64,000 nt of DNA, from positions 72,562,647 to 72,626,646 of the forward strand of contig NC_051069.1 of the NCBI RefSeq assembly GCF_004664715.2, read 5' to 3'. The stretch comes from Peromyscus leucopus (lineage: Eukaryota > Chordata > Mammalia > Rodentia > Cricetidae). Under the pieces are notes generated by a model. That model worked only from the letters and a program-made list of their open reading frames with translations, did not search any database and had not been told where the DNA came from. Below, in pieces: positions 45,720-57,805 of this stretch. The number at the start of each line of letters is the position of its first letter. Position 1 is the stretch's first letter. A program made the translations under genes and the position numbers.

Positions 45720-46185
45720 CTCCAGCAGCCTTTGGTTCTTCCTGTGTGGGTTGTAGCTCACAGTACACTAAATGTCAGGTTTTTTTTCTGGGTTTATATT
45801 TCCTGATATTTTGTATTTGCATAAGAAAAAATTTTGTTTTCTAAACGCCCCTGATTTCTTCAGGGTTTTATTTGATGATAATGTGGGCTGCAGCCACCTC
45901 CTTCTGTCATGCTTGGAAGGCAGTGGCCCCTGAACAGCTGTTGGTGACATTTTTTTCCTCAGCAGAATGGCCCAGCATGGATCCCATCAGATGGCAGAGC
46001 CGGAACCACCCAGGAGAAGCTGGAGCTCATTTACATGATATTCCTCCTGTACACTCCAGTGAGGAGGATTCGGAAAAGGTTATCTGTAGGAAAAGCCACA
46101 GAGGCAGAAAAATACGGGGAGGTTGCCGAGGCCCTGGGGGGCAGTAATAAGGCCAGGCAGCGTGGCAGATCTCCTCTGAGTCTTT
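45720..46185. other. Intergenic DNA, no recognised feature
   Basis: An open frame here (about 90 residues) shows no family features. Confidence 0.4.
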
Positions 46186-46189
46186 GGTA

Positions 46190-46330
46190 CATATTTTTCT
46201 CACTGTATTCTCATCATGGCTATGTGAGAATCGCTTACTATCCTTGTTAACTGAGGAGGAAGACACATCTCAGTGACATTAATTGCCTTGCCCATGATGC
46301 GCAGAAAGGCTTTGCATCTGTGTCTTTCTC
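46190..46330 (-). repeat. MIR SINE
   Basis: TTAACTGAGGAGGAAGACAC, TTAATTGCCTTGCCCATGAT in the reverse MIR order. Confidence 0.6.
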
Positions 46331-47360
46331 ATTCCGGAGTTCAGTCTCCTCCTGGGAAGAAGAACAAAGCCTCAAGGAAGCTGGGCCTGACTCTTTAACC
46401 ACCTTTGTGTTCAGGGACCAGCTCTCCTCCCTCCCCTGCAGCACTCTGAAGTTAGAGAAACGATCTCTACACTCCCTTCCACCTCGCAAATGCTGCCTTC
46501 CACGATTCAGAATGGAAACAAATGCACAGGCTCTCTATTTGCTAGGAGCCAGATAGTATCTCTGACTCTATTTTGTGTGTGAATTTTTACCCGGCGTTTG
46601 ATTATGAAAATATCACCTTGATTCAATAATCATTAGTATTTTGTCATTTTTGATTCTTCGGTACATCTTTATTCACTATTAATTATCAAGTTCATTTTTT
46701 ATGTCAAACAATAGACACCTTAAGACTTCACCCTTTAAAATTTCATCAGGAATTATAATAGATACTAATAAGCTGCTTTTGCTATAAGCCACTGATGCCT
46801 CCCTTGGGTCCACGTGGTAACGAAAGCCGAAAGAAAGCCTGGCATGGGTGTCTTCATTTCTGAGTATCTTCATTGTTCCAGATCAGACTCCTGCTGAACT
46901 CTGAACGGGCTTGGGGCTTGTCAATCACGAAGGTGCATCCATTTTAAAGTAGGTATGCTATGTTATCCACACAGTGGCTGCACCTGAATCTCCTGCCATT
47001 TCAGCTACTGACTTGGGCTTTACAATCACCGGCTACCTGGCAGGAACCATCTCTGCCTCTGCAGCCAAATGTTGTTTTTAACTAAGTCTCTATTGTTCAA
47101 TTTTACCAACAAATACTTGGGAGTCAGATAATGGGAGGAAAACTTGTTAGCTCAGAGAGGCCAAGACACAACCAGCTGACCTTCCTCCTTACCTGGAGAC
47201 CCAGCAGGAGAATGTCCTTCCATTGCGTCTCTCTTCTAGAATCCCTTTGACTCTCTATGACTCCTTTCTGTCAACTAGTTGCTGGCTCTGCCTCCTGACC
47301 CAAGGTTTTATTTAATTAATGCAGACTCAGGGGTTCACGGTGTGATCAAATATCCCGCAA
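46331..47360. other. Repeat-poor intergenic DNA
   Basis: AT-rich at 46570-46760 without a repeat signature; no gene supported. Confidence 0.4.
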
Positions 47361-47364
47361 TACA

Positions 47365-47862
47365 GGTAATAAATACCTACTGTTGTTCAGTTGGAACCTC
47401 CAGTTCACTCTTGCTGTCTGAGAAGCCCCATTCCTGTCTTTCCGAACCCCACCCTCTCAGAGAATTTCCAAACAAAGGGAAGGTGCCAAAAAGCCCACTT
47501 CCGCATTCCACTATGGCAGCTCCCCCTCTGAAGTTGCCAGCCGCCCAAGACCCCTCCTGCAGCATTCAGCTTTTGACTACACTTGCACAAACCCAGCTTG
47601 TGGCAGACACATCATCGCCCCTTGCCTACAATCTATATAAGCTCCCTGCTTTAGTTTGGGTGTGTGGCTTCTCTGGCCTCAATCTCTGGGACTGGAAAAC
47701 CCACCTGGAAGTTGCTTTACTCAAATAAACCTGTTGTTATACTTTTTCAGTTCAGCTTGATCTGGCTTACTGTGTCAGTGGAGAAACCTATTATTGGGGG
47801 GGACAGAAAACCTATTACCCACCTTGTGTCATTTCCCTTCAGTGCTGAAGGTGCCAAGAGTC
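47365..47862 (+). mobile_element. Class-I-like solo LTR, second copy
   Basis: Same block order as 5341-5882, with an intact TATATAAGCTCCCTGC promoter block at 47632-47647 and an AATAAACC signal at 47725-47732. It lacks the CCTT tract. Same orientation as the first copy. Confidence 0.65.
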
Positions 47863-47870
47863 ATTGTTCT

Positions 47871-48015
47871 GCCATGGGGCAGTGGTGGCACACGCCTTTA
47901 ATCCCAGCACTTGGGAGGCAGAAGCAGGTAGATCTCCTTGAGTTCATTCAAGGTCAACCTGCTCTACAAAGCTAGTTCCAGGACAGACAACACAAAACCC
48001 TGACTTGAAAAAAAA
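47871..48015 (+). repeat. B1 SINE
   Basis: B1 with the older CCAGGACAGACAACACAAAA end and exact 15-bp duplication AAGAGTCATTGTTCT (47856-47870, 48016-48030). Confidence 0.93.
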
Positions 48016-48030
48016 AAGAGTCATTGTTCT

Positions 48031-48460
48031 AAACCTACACAAGCCTTAGATTACAAAAAGTTCGAAGTCTTGTAAGACAGAACACTCCTACAAATGAAGA
48101 AAATTTCCTCTGTTGGAGAGACAGAACCCTGGAACAGAAGTGATCATCTAATAGGAACCACATAGCTCCTTCCAAGTGAGGACAGTGATAACACCTTCTT
48201 TGGACCGCTTTGATGACCAAAACCAGAGATAACCAGATACATTTTTAACCAAGGCTGCTTCATTTTATATACCTGTTGCCTCTGCCATAACTTTTCCTCA
48301 TTAAATCTAAAGCACATGTCAGTATCTCACAGATGGACTTAGGGGCATGGAATTCCCTTATCTGTCCTTCTTCCTGATGTTTGCATAGATTACACATAGA
48401 AAACACCCTTAAGTCTTTGTTTTCCATTCTAAACCATGGTTTCTTCCTCTTGTCCTCTTC
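48031..48460. other. Intergenic DNA, no recognised feature
   Basis: No gene supported. Confidence 0.4.
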
Positions 48461-48461
48461 T

Positions 48462-48567
48462 TCTTTCCTTCCTTCCTTTCTTCCTTCCTTCCTTCCTTCC
48501 TCCCTCCCTCCCTCCCTCCCTCCCTCCCTCCCTCCCTCCCTTCCTTCCTTCCTTCCTTCCTTCCTTT
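48462..48567 (+). repeat. (TTCC)n(TCCC)n(TTCC)n polypyrimidine tract
   Basis: A block of about nine TCCC units between two TTCC arrays; all pyrimidine. Confidence 0.97.
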
Positions 48568-49593
48568 CTCACATTTATGTGTGTTTTTAAGAGTGCGCGC
48601 CTTGTCTTTTGGACATTTCACCAGGGCTCAGCAGTTCAGTTCTCTTGCTAGTCTCTGAACAAAGCAGCTCAGCTTGTATCCCTTTGCTACGGGCCTTTTG
48701 CTTTTATTTATCCTCTCTTGCCCTCTCAGACATCCGAGGTTTGGACTCCAGCTAAAGCTTTCCAGATGGGCTGAGCAGGAAATGCCTGGTACAGCGGAGG
48801 CCTACAGGATGCCTCCTGCCAGCCCCACTTACCCTTGGAGGAGATGAGGGCAGGTAAGGACTTAGCTGCCCCTGATCGGCTCCCCACCCGTTTTTCAGCC
48901 ACAGGGGGGTGCCCAGTTTAGATGGAAAGATGAGGGGGAGGGCTGGGGCTTTGAGGTGGCCACTAGCAGGCACAAATGGGAGACATTTTTCTCTTAGGCT
49001 ATCGTCAAGGCAATTTAAGAAAACGACAAAAACCCACAGCATTTCACTGGTGTTGGGAAGTTCAAAAGTGAGGAAGGATTATATTGCACGATGAAGCGGA
49101 AATTGCCATTTTCAAAGCAAATGTTTCCGATTTCTCAGGCTAGCATTCAGTGCATGCTTATCAGTGCTCTCTCGGGTGACTTTTCCATGTTCTTCTCCAA
49201 AGCCTACAGCACACAACTCCCCCGCTTTCCTCTTCCTGCTCTGTTGCCTTCCACCCTCTCTGGGACTTTAATGCTACCTTTGGGTTTCACTTTTGTTTTC
49301 TAGGTTTATTTTTTTAATAGGTAATTATCATTTTATTGTTTTATTACAGTGAAAGAAATTGACATGTGATGAGAGTCTATGGCTTTCTCAGAACCATAGG
49401 CATAGAGCTTGTAACCAAGGATACTTGGAAAAGATTAAGCAAGGCAATAAAAGCAGCTGAACTCAGAGTCTGTGCTGCTCTTTCAGAGAACCCTTGTTAA
49501 TACCACATGGCTCTGGCTTGGGTATGGGTTCTCCTCCGAGGATTCATGTGCTAGTTTTCAGGGTGGCAGTGTTGAGGGAGGACCGTCAGGGGG
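48568..49593. other. Repeat-poor intergenic DNA
   Basis: No gene or named repeat supported. Confidence 0.4.
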
Positions 49594-49660
49594 CTGGGCT
49601 GGGGATGTGGTTCAGTGGTAGAGCTCCTGGAGGCATGTAGAAGACCTGTCTCTGTAGGGC
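49594..49660 (+). repeat. ID-type tRNA-like SINE head
   Basis: GGGGATGTGGTTCAGTGGTA and GAGCTCCTGGAGGCATGTAG match the ID/B4 head; the 3' side is not recognisable. Confidence 0.55.
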
Positions 49661-49904
49661 ATGTTTTACCATGCATTCTTCTGCGCTCGTGTGCTGTTCT
49701 GCACTGTGGTGCAATCCATCACGAGGCCTTAGCCGCGCTGGTGCAATGAATTCTGTGGAACCTCCAGACCTGTGAGCTTAATATCCCTCTTTTCCTCATA
49801 AAGCTCCCCGGCATCAGGTACTTCACTGTAGACACAAATAACGGACTAATGGAACTTGTCATTGCCAACTCATCTTACACACTCGTCTAACACACTCACT
49901 GTAC

Positions 49905-50340
49905 GGGGTAGAGTTGTGTCCCCATCCCCTATTCACATGTTGAAATTCTAAACTTGCAGCACCTTAGATGTGACTGTGTTTGGAGATGGGGCTGTTAAAG
50001 TGTGGATTAAATTAAAACCTGTGTACAAGCTTATGGGGGTAACAAGCCGGTCCATGATATAGCAAGCACCTTACCAAGTGAACTGTCTGCCTACTCTCTG
50101 GACTGGCAGAAGAAGAAGGAGAAGAAGAAGAAGAGGAGGAGGAGGAGGAGCAGGAGGAGGAAGTGGTAGAAGTTGTTGTTTGGGCAGCTAATGAGCCCTT
50201 CCTATATTATTAGGTCAAAGTGATAGAACCTTCTCAAGAGGCCAGAAACAGGCCTTCACTGGACACTGAGGCTGTTGGTGCTCGAACTGGAGCCTTCCAG
50301 CCTGCAGAACTATGAGAAATAAATTCCTGCTCTTTGTATC
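49905..50340 (+). mobile_element. MLT1-like MaLR LTR
   Basis: GAGTTGTGTCCCCATCCCC, TGTGACTGTGTTTGGAGATG, and at the end CCAGCCTGCAGAACTATGAG with AAATAAATTCCTG follow the MLT1A order. The middle is replaced by a GAA/GAG tract at 50107-50165. Confidence 0.78.
50107..50165 (+). repeat. (GAA/GAG)n polypurine tract
   Basis: Polypurine triplets inside the MLT1-like LTR. Confidence 0.95.
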
Positions 50341-50468
50341 TTCCTGTAGACATTGTTATTTCTTTGAACAAAGTAACTCACTGTCACTACTGCTGCTGGA
50401 AGTTTCAGGTTTGGCCAAGTCAAGTTGACATGGAGCAGAGGTTGACTGGGGTAACAGAGAAGCCTGTC

Positions 50469-50670
50469 CTTTTTTTTTTTTTTTTTTTTTTAAGATTTAT
50501 TTATTTATTATGTATACAGTGTTCTGTCTTCATGTATCCCTGCAGGCCAGAAGAGGGAGCTAGATCTCATTACAGATGGCTGTGAGCCACCATGTGGGTG
50601 CTGGGAATTGAACTCAGGACCTCTGGAAGAACAGCCAGTGTTCTTAACCTCTGAGCCATCTCTCCAGCCC
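50469..50670 (-). repeat. B2 SINE
   Basis: Reverse-strand B2 with a T tract tail. Exact 12-bp duplication GAGAAGCCTGTC (50457-50468, 50671-50682). Confidence 0.95.
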
Positions 50671-50682
50671 GAGAAGCCTGTC

Positions 50683-51636
50683 TTTAAGAGTGACAGGTTG
50701 CTACTCAGTACTGAAAAATGCCATCTCCATCCCTGGCCATCCTCTGAACTTGACTCCCGGCAGGCATACACACCCACCTAAGCTACCCCTAACACACGAA
50801 TATGGGGCCAAGTGTAGCAAACAGAAGGATGCAGACACCAGGGATGTTATAAATATCCAAACTTTGACTTTTCTGCTAGTAACTTCTGCTCATATTACAA
50901 AGACTCTTTTCAAGGGATCACAGACAGCTCGCATTTTAGATGAGGAAGCAGAAACATTATTAACATTTTTCCAGACTTGAAAATTATTAAAACTTGCTGG
51001 AGAGAGGAGTTTGACGGGGTACTAATGGGGAGCAGATATGCGACAAATAATTTGAACTAAATCAAATGGGCTTTTTAAAGTGATGTATTTCCAGCAAACT
51101 TAAGCTGAATTAAATGGCAGTGCATTTATTTTACTGTGTTGTTCTCTGGAGAATCGAATAAATTTTTCAAATTAGTCTTGAGTTAAAAGAGAGAGAGATT
51201 AGCACCAGATGGCCAGCCCTCCATTAACGAGTGCTTCATCTTGTCAAGGACTCAGTGACACCTGGTGAGAGAGAGCAGAGATGTCCACCTCAGGTGAGCC
51301 ACGCTCACAGAGAAGCCTTCCTCAGACTTCAGTGTTCAGGGAATTCCACACGATGCAGAAACGGGTTCCCTTCGAGGGATGCTGTTTTAACCCCAAAGCT
51401 CTGGCTGCAATGTAGGGAGTCTTGGGCAGTGCCCAGTGGTACCCGAAATTTCAGCTGCCTTGGAACGATGGGATGGAGGTAGACATCAAGGATTGAGAAG
51501 GAACGAGGCGCTCATGTCACATTGTTCCTTGTCCTAATTTACGCGTGTGGTTTACTTTTAGGGAAGAGTTAAGGAGTTAAAAGAAGACCTTGTCATTCTT
51601 TACATAATCTTATGTCTTCTGGTATTAAAAGGCACT
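50683..51636. other. Repeat-poor intergenic DNA
   Basis: No gene. The section 50985-51210 is AT-rich without repeat signature and may be a conserved non-coding element. Confidence 0.4.
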
Positions 51637-51740
51637 AAAAAAAGACAGGAATAGTGGTACATTCCTGAAATTCTAGCTCTGGGAGGGCTGGAGACAAGAG
51701 AATCAGTTTGAAGCCAGCCCAGGCTATATGAGACTCTGGT
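51637..51740 (+). repeat. B1-like SINE, diverged
   Basis: ATTCCTGAAATTCTAGCTCT, AGTTTGAAGCCAGCCCAGGC and TATATGAGACTCTG in B1 order. Confidence 0.65.
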
Positions 51741-52745
51741 TTTTGGGGGTTTTTTTATTATTATTATTATTTAAAGTGTACTAGCACCAAATGTTCATAA
51801 TTTTCATCCAGTAGGTCTTTCAAAACTTCAGGAAAACAGTAAAATATAATTGCTACAACAATTTGATTTTTCTATAATTATGTCTCTATATAAACATCCT
51901 CTCATACTTTTGCTGTTGCAACTGTCATAAATGGCCTTATAAGCCTGGAATAATGAGAATTTAAATTGAATTCAGAAAAAAAAATCATTAACAACGTATT
52001 TCTGAGGAATCAAAAGTAGTTTCTCAATTCAACTAGAACCCAAATGCAAAATTTAATGTTTATTGTAACATGGCAGTTGTTTACAAGAGTGTAAACTAAT
52101 AACTAGAATTTAGTGTTAGAAATTTCTAGTCTGTGTTGCCTAAAACTATTTAAGCAATAATCAATTTTAAGAGATTATTTTTATCTCTAGTGGTGTGTAT
52201 CTGTATGTCTGTGTGTGGGTGTCTTCATATGTAAGTGCCTGATGAAGGCAGAGGAGGGTGGAGTTACAGGCAGATGGTTTCGTCTTGTTGCATCAGTAAA
52301 GATCAAGACAACTTGGAAGAATCAGAATAATCCAGACACGTATGTAAACGAGATGGTCTGTGCACTCTGCTCTGATCTGCATGCTGTTCATTCAGCCCTG
52401 CCTCACCTCCTCTGTTATGTCACTGGCAGAGTCCCAAAGGGGCATGACTTACTAGTCACGCCTTCCTGGGTGTCCTGTTCAGTTCCGTAGCTGCTAGCAC
52501 AGGGACCTGTTAGCTGCTAGGACAGGGACCTGCTCACACCAGTGCCAGAGAGAGAAGAGGGGTTAGGAAGCATCAACTCAAGGGTAGGAATTGGCAGATA
52601 TGGGTTCGTGAAAATGAAGACTAAAAGTGAGGCCATGGCAGTCTCTTAGCTCATGTCTCTCTCTTAGTCACAGTGACTTCCGCCTGGACCAACTTCCTCT
52701 CCTTGCCCATTGTTCTGGATCTTACATAAGGCTTCTTCATTCCCT
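51741..52745. other. AT-rich intergenic DNA with a 23-bp tandem pair
   Basis: No gene supported. Two units with two mismatches lie at 52488-52510 and 52511-52533. Confidence 0.45.
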
Positions 52746-52748
52746 CCT

Positions 52749-53238
52749 TGTAGATGAATTTCTAAACGGTCTTATTAAATAAAAAACATGGAGCCAGATA
52801 TAGGGGTGAAAGCCTGAGAGAGATCAGGGAAATAGGGAAAGCCACAGCTAACCTCACATCACCAACTCTGCAGCTTCCAAAGGGCGAGCTACTTCCCATC
52901 TACCCACGTCTGTATGCCTTGCCTGCTCTGCCATCTGATTTGCTCTCTCTGTCCAGCTACATCACTTTATCTTCTTGCCCAGCTCTGTCACTTCCTGTCT
53001 GCCTCCAGACCTCCATGGTTAACTAGTGTTGGAGTTTAAGGCATGTGCCACCACACCTGGCTCTGTTTCCAGTGTGGCCTTGAACTCACAGAGATCTAGA
53101 CAGATCCCTGCCTGCCAAGTGATAGGATTAAAGGTGTGTGCTACCATTGCCTGACTTCTGTTAAATATAATGGCTGGCTTTTTCTTCTGATCTCTAGGCA
53201 AGCTTTATTTATTAGAGCACAAATAAAATATCACTGCA
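52749..53238 (+). mobile_element. LTR-like repeat with B1-like part
   Basis: TCTTATTAAATAAAAAACAT near the start, CGAGCTACTTCCCATCTACC, and CAAGCTTTATTTATTAGAGC with AATAAAATATCACTGCA at the end follow a known rodent ERVK-type LTR. A reverse B1-like stretch lies at 53035-53155. A target duplication is not clear. Confidence 0.55.
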
Positions 53239-55930
53239 TCACAGCATCTTCCACCACATTTTTACTACTTTTTCCAATATCCTTCTATAACATCCTACAA
53301 TCTGTCAAATTGGCCATCTGTCCATTTTTACAAATAAAGTTTCATTGGCTCCCATTCCACATATTTTATGGCAGAATACCAGGATGTGTTGTCAAGCCCT
53401 GCCATCTATGCCATAAGTGGGATTCAAGCCATAATAATAGGCCAAGGTGGGCCAAGACAGATGTTGGCCTAAACATCTGTGACTAGACAGATGAGTAGTG
53501 GTTGTCTACTGTCTGTTTCTTTTAGCTATTGGCTATCCCTTAGCTATTGTTACCTTTCTGAAACTTAAATCTTTTCTGGGTCCTGTGCTACTGTAGTCTC
53601 ACTTTTATACTGTTCTGATGGTGCTTTGCCCCATGCTTTTCAATGCCTTGTTCTTTTTCCAATTCTCTTGTCTCCTTGTATATTTTCTTCTTTTGCTAAA
53701 TCATAGGCTTCTACACATTTGAATAGAGCCAGACACCAGGACTTCTCATCCAGGCCTAAGGGTCTTATTCTTGTGAGCCACAAGAATATATTATAGAGAT
53801 TCAGCTGGATATTAAAGCTGTACCTAGAAATTTCAAAGTATTTTTCTAGAGGCAAGCGATTTACTATGGAATATTTGGTGTTATCCAGTTTTTAATATTT
53901 CAGCTGTCTTCTGCTTTGAAATTCTTGTGTGCCCAAATACTATAGACCATTTGGCAAACAACTAAGCTTCTCAGATCTGCTGGATTTCTAGGTAACTAAC
54001 TCCCCCGCTGAGCCTAAGAGACAAGCAGGCTGTAGATGCATACCATCCCTCGCCTTCAAGCCTGGTGGCATTCAAGAGCAATTGACTGAGGACAACAGGG
54101 TTTTTCACCTAACCAGGTGCAGTAAGGACTGAAGCGGAATTCCAGAGAGGAGACACAGAACCGCATGGCCAGAGAGAGGAGAGGAGGACAGAGGTTCTGT
54201 AGAGGGTAAAACAGATCTCTTATAGCGTTTATCAGGACCAGAGGTAAGGAGCCAGGAAGGATAGATGGAGGACGAAGGAACAGAGAATGAAGATCAGGTC
54301 AAAAGCTTAAGAGCTTACTAAAACTATGAGCACAGGAAAACTGGGCACAGAGAGGAGCTGAATGCAAGGACAGGGCTGAAGCTGCATAGATAGAATTTTG
54401 TCAGAGAGGAATAAAGTTAATGGACAAAAGAGTGCAGTGTACATAGATTCCTTTCCTTCAGATACCCCACGCCGTATGTAGCATCTTTCCCAGAACTCTG
54501 GGAGGAATTTTCTCAGGGCAGGAACTTGGGAAAATTCCATTATCCTTACCTTATAGGTGGAAGTTAGAAGGTGCGTGGACATGACTGGAAAAAAAAAAAT
54601 CACATCTTTGTATTGTCATAGAGTGCTAACAAAAGACACCGGTTCCTTGTCTTATGCATCTGAGCGGTCTGTAGTAGCAACACTCACCATTTGTTTCCAG
54701 CAGAAGTCACAATATTTTCACATTTTCAGATTGTTGTCAATGTCTTAAAATTTTTCCCCATTATGACTTAGAACCCATGCTGGCTATCTGATCTGGCAGT
54801 AGACTTTTTTTCTGAATGCAGTTAGAAGGAGGCACACACCTGTACCAATATGTGCTTAAGGTTTTGGTAACTTTTTGTGATAGTATCGCTTCCTTTGTAG
54901 TCTGAGTTTGATTTCTGATACACTACGAACAACATCTCTTTTTGAGAAAGAATCCCTTGACTTCATTACAGTGTTAAAGAGGCCCTGCTTTTCTCCCTGA
55001 AATACTAAGGATCTTGGCAGATGGTGTGGCATGATTTCTGGGGGAGATTAAGCCCAAGGTGACAAGGCCTTTCATCAAGCTTTCCCTGCCCGCTCTATCT
55101 ATGGATCAGAATCTAAGTAGCTCCAAGTTACCCCTCCAGTTCGTTTTCCAATTCTGGGTCTCTATGTTCCAGATCGAGAATATATTTTGTATTGCATACA
55201 ATGTCTAGAAATCAATTTTTTTTTTAACCGAGGTGGAAAAAAAACCCAGTTATTGTCACCAAAATCTCCAAATAGTCCTTGGAAAGTTAAAGATTAAGTA
55301 TGAAATTGTTTGGGTTATTATTTTTGTGCAGAACAAAAGCTGCTTGCGAAGGCTTAAGCAAGTCAGAGAATTTATGATATGGAGACAGAGGTGTGGCATC
55401 GCCCTCCCGGCAGTGACAGCAGAACAGGTTAAACCAGAAACGGATTGGCAAGCTTTCTCAATAAAGGGCAAGTAGTGACGGCATTGGACCAGGAGGATCA
55501 TGGAGTCTTTCGTATTCTGCCATAAACGATGTGGAATGGGAGCCAGTGAAACTTCATTTGTGAAATGGACAGATGGTCAATTGGACAGGTTGTAGGTTGA
55601 GGACCCCTAACTTACAGCACTCACTGCCAGGGCTGTTTTCTGAAGCACCTGTCACTCCCGTCTGCTCTACTGTCCCCTTCTTACTGGTTTGCTCCTTTTC
55701 CTTCTCTGGCTCTTCTGAACCGGACAACCAGGCATGGCTTCGGTTACAGCTACGATTGTGAACATCTCCCAAAGGCTCACGCACCGAAGGCTGGGTCTCC
55801 AGCCTGTGGGGGCTCTCCTAGGACACGGTGGGACTTTTAGGATGTGAGGCCTAATGCAGGGAAGCTAAGGCACTATGGGCACAACCTTGGAGGCACTCTG
55901 AGTTCCAGCCCCCTTTGTCTTCCTTGGCTT
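53239..55930. other. Repeat-poor intergenic DNA
   Basis: The longest stretch without a recognised repeat in the window. No coding frame has a family match. Confidence 0.45.
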
Positions 55931-55934
55931 TCTG

Positions 55935-56010
55935 GTGTCACGAAGCGAGTGGCCTCACCTCTTGATCTTCCAAGTGGTGGGGTAGCAGGCCTGTGCTACC
56001 ACACCTGCTG
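55935..56010 (-). repeat. B1/B4 fragment (weak)
   Basis: GATCTTCCAAGTGGTGGGGT and CTGTGCTACCACACCTG resemble the reverse B1 head. Confidence 0.35.
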
Positions 56011-56502
56011 ACCTTTCTGCTTGTCACAGTACAGAAGCTAACACGGCTCCTCAAAGCTGCAAGTCCTGTGTCACAGCTTCACGCTGCCTGACTTCCCCTG
56101 TCCCAGCTCCAAGGGGCTGACTGAGGAAATGACTTAGTCATTTTTTTTTTTTTATCCATTTTTCTCAGAATGGTTCTGAGTTCATTTGTTAGGCTTTTTA
56201 TCTTTGTGGCTACATTAATTCCACCCTGCCGAAAATGGTGCCTTTTGTAAAGACCCATGCTTATACAGGAAATATGTATCTACTTCTATGAAAATTATTT
56301 CATATTTTACAAGCATGCCTGTCCATGTTTGTGATAGCAAAGTTAAAGAACACTTACAGAGTGTTATTAGCTACAGCAGAACTTATATATTAAGTTTTTG
56401 ACATTTAAAAGAAATAAAGTCCCATCAGGACTATTATATGCTCTTTCACTTTACAAAATTTAAAAAGATCTATGATAGGGGTGGATTAAAATAAGCAATA
56501 GA
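56011..56502. other. AT-rich intergenic DNA
   Basis: No gene or named repeat. Confidence 0.4.
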
Positions 56503-56668
56503 AGGGCTGGTGTGATGGTTCAGTGGGTGAAGACGCTTGCTACTAATCCTGGCTTGCACGGTGGAAGGACAGACTCCCACAGTTGTCCTCTGACCTCCAG
56601 AAGTGTGCTGTGCCAAACGGATGTGCACACACACACAAAATAAACCAATGTAAATAGGACTTTAAAAC
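56503..56668 (+). repeat. B3-like SINE, diverged
   Basis: GGGCTGGTGTGATGGTTCAG head, TGTCCTCTGACCTCCAGAAG body and ACACACACACAAAATAAACC tail. Confidence 0.7.
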
Positions 56669-57290
56669 ATAAACGACAAGGTTTCAAACTCGAAATATTA
56701 ATAAACTTTTTTTTAAAAAAAGTTTAAGCAACTATTTGTGCCAGAAACTTGGAACCGAGGGAGACTATTATCACACGATTCCCTCTTCTCTAGAATTAAT
56801 TAGCAGTGTTCCCAGAACTCTGCTAAAGTCCCTTGCTAAAAGGAAGAAAGTAAATACAGTACTGTGAGGAAAACTGGTTCGCTTCCACAGAACTGAGCGG
56901 CTTGGGCATTAGCCAAGTAAAAATAACCTGCTGAAGAACTATTCGTAACCTATTAGCCACCACATGAAAGCTTTCTCTTTAATGGTATCCTCCTGGGATA
57001 CCGCTGGAATGCACAGTGATTTTGAAAAAGGCGCAGATCTGGCTCAACTGTAAATATCAGTAGGTGCACAGAGGCAAAGCCATTGTGCTAGGTAGGGGGT
57101 GGGGTGGGTGGCTTCTGATTCCCAGTGTCGATAGGGGGATTTTCATTTCTCTCGGCACTTATTTTTTTTCTACTACAATTACAGTTTTGCTAAGAAAATA
57201 AAATACCGGCCATGTTCTCATCTGGGTTTCCAATTTTCAGTGTCTTTAGAATAAAGATGAAAGCCTCTTTCATTTACCTCACAGAACCCT
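56669..57290. other. Distal upstream region of SH3BGRL2
   Basis: Repeat-poor. A 7-bp inverted pair GGTATCC/GGATACC with a short loop is at 56984-57002. Confidence 0.4.
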
Positions 57291-57408
57291 TTGCAAACTG
57301 AGTTTGGTGATGCTTGCTTGTAATCCCAGTACTAGGAAGGCTGAAGAAGGAGGGTAGTGACTTCCGGGCTAGCCTGGGCTACGCAATAAAACCACTTTTA
57401 TGAGGGGA
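57291..57408 (+). repeat. B1-like SINE, diverged
   Basis: GCTTGTAATCCCAGTACTAG and GGGCTAGCCTGGGCTACGCA in B1 order, about 570 bp before the SH3BGRL2 start. Confidence 0.65.
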
Positions 57409-57786
57409 AAAAAATGTTTCCACAGTTTCCAGGACCGTAGGACACAAAACAAAAACCAGCTCAAACCTACTGCCAGCACCAGTCAAAACCCTGAGCCAGG
57501 CCAGGTCTCTAGGGCAAGCCGGCTTTCAAACATTGGGTCTCAGCAGCTCTGAGGTCGTTTCTGGCTGAGGATGCTCCACCCGTCTCCGTCGCATGCAAAG
57601 CCCAAATGTGGACTCTGAACCCAGCCCTTTGTCTAGTTTGCTTTTTCCCTTGTACTCTGACTTCCCACCATCTAGTTTCTCGGGCCTCTGGGTCCCTCCT
57701 AAGCCACCTGCGTGCACGATTAATTCACAAGAAGCAGGTGCGGGCTGGCGGGAGCCCAGTGCCTGGTCACGCTGGGCGCCACGGAA

Positions 57787-57805
57787 ACTACAACTCCCAT
57801 CAGGC
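57787..57805 (+). promoter_or_regulatory. ZNF143/STAF-type binding motif
   Basis: ACTACAACTCCCATCAGGC closely matches the known ZNF143/SBS promoter motif (core ACTACAA-TCCCA). An ETS-like CGGAA core overlaps its left side at 57782-57786. It sits 172-190 bp before the SH3BGRL2 start codon inside the CpG island, the usual position of this motif in TATA-less promoters. Binding is inferred, not shown. Confidence 0.65.

Noticed and set aside
47279..47728. Open frame of 149 residues
   Set aside because: It lies mainly in the class-I-like LTR; LTRs of this kind do not encode it.
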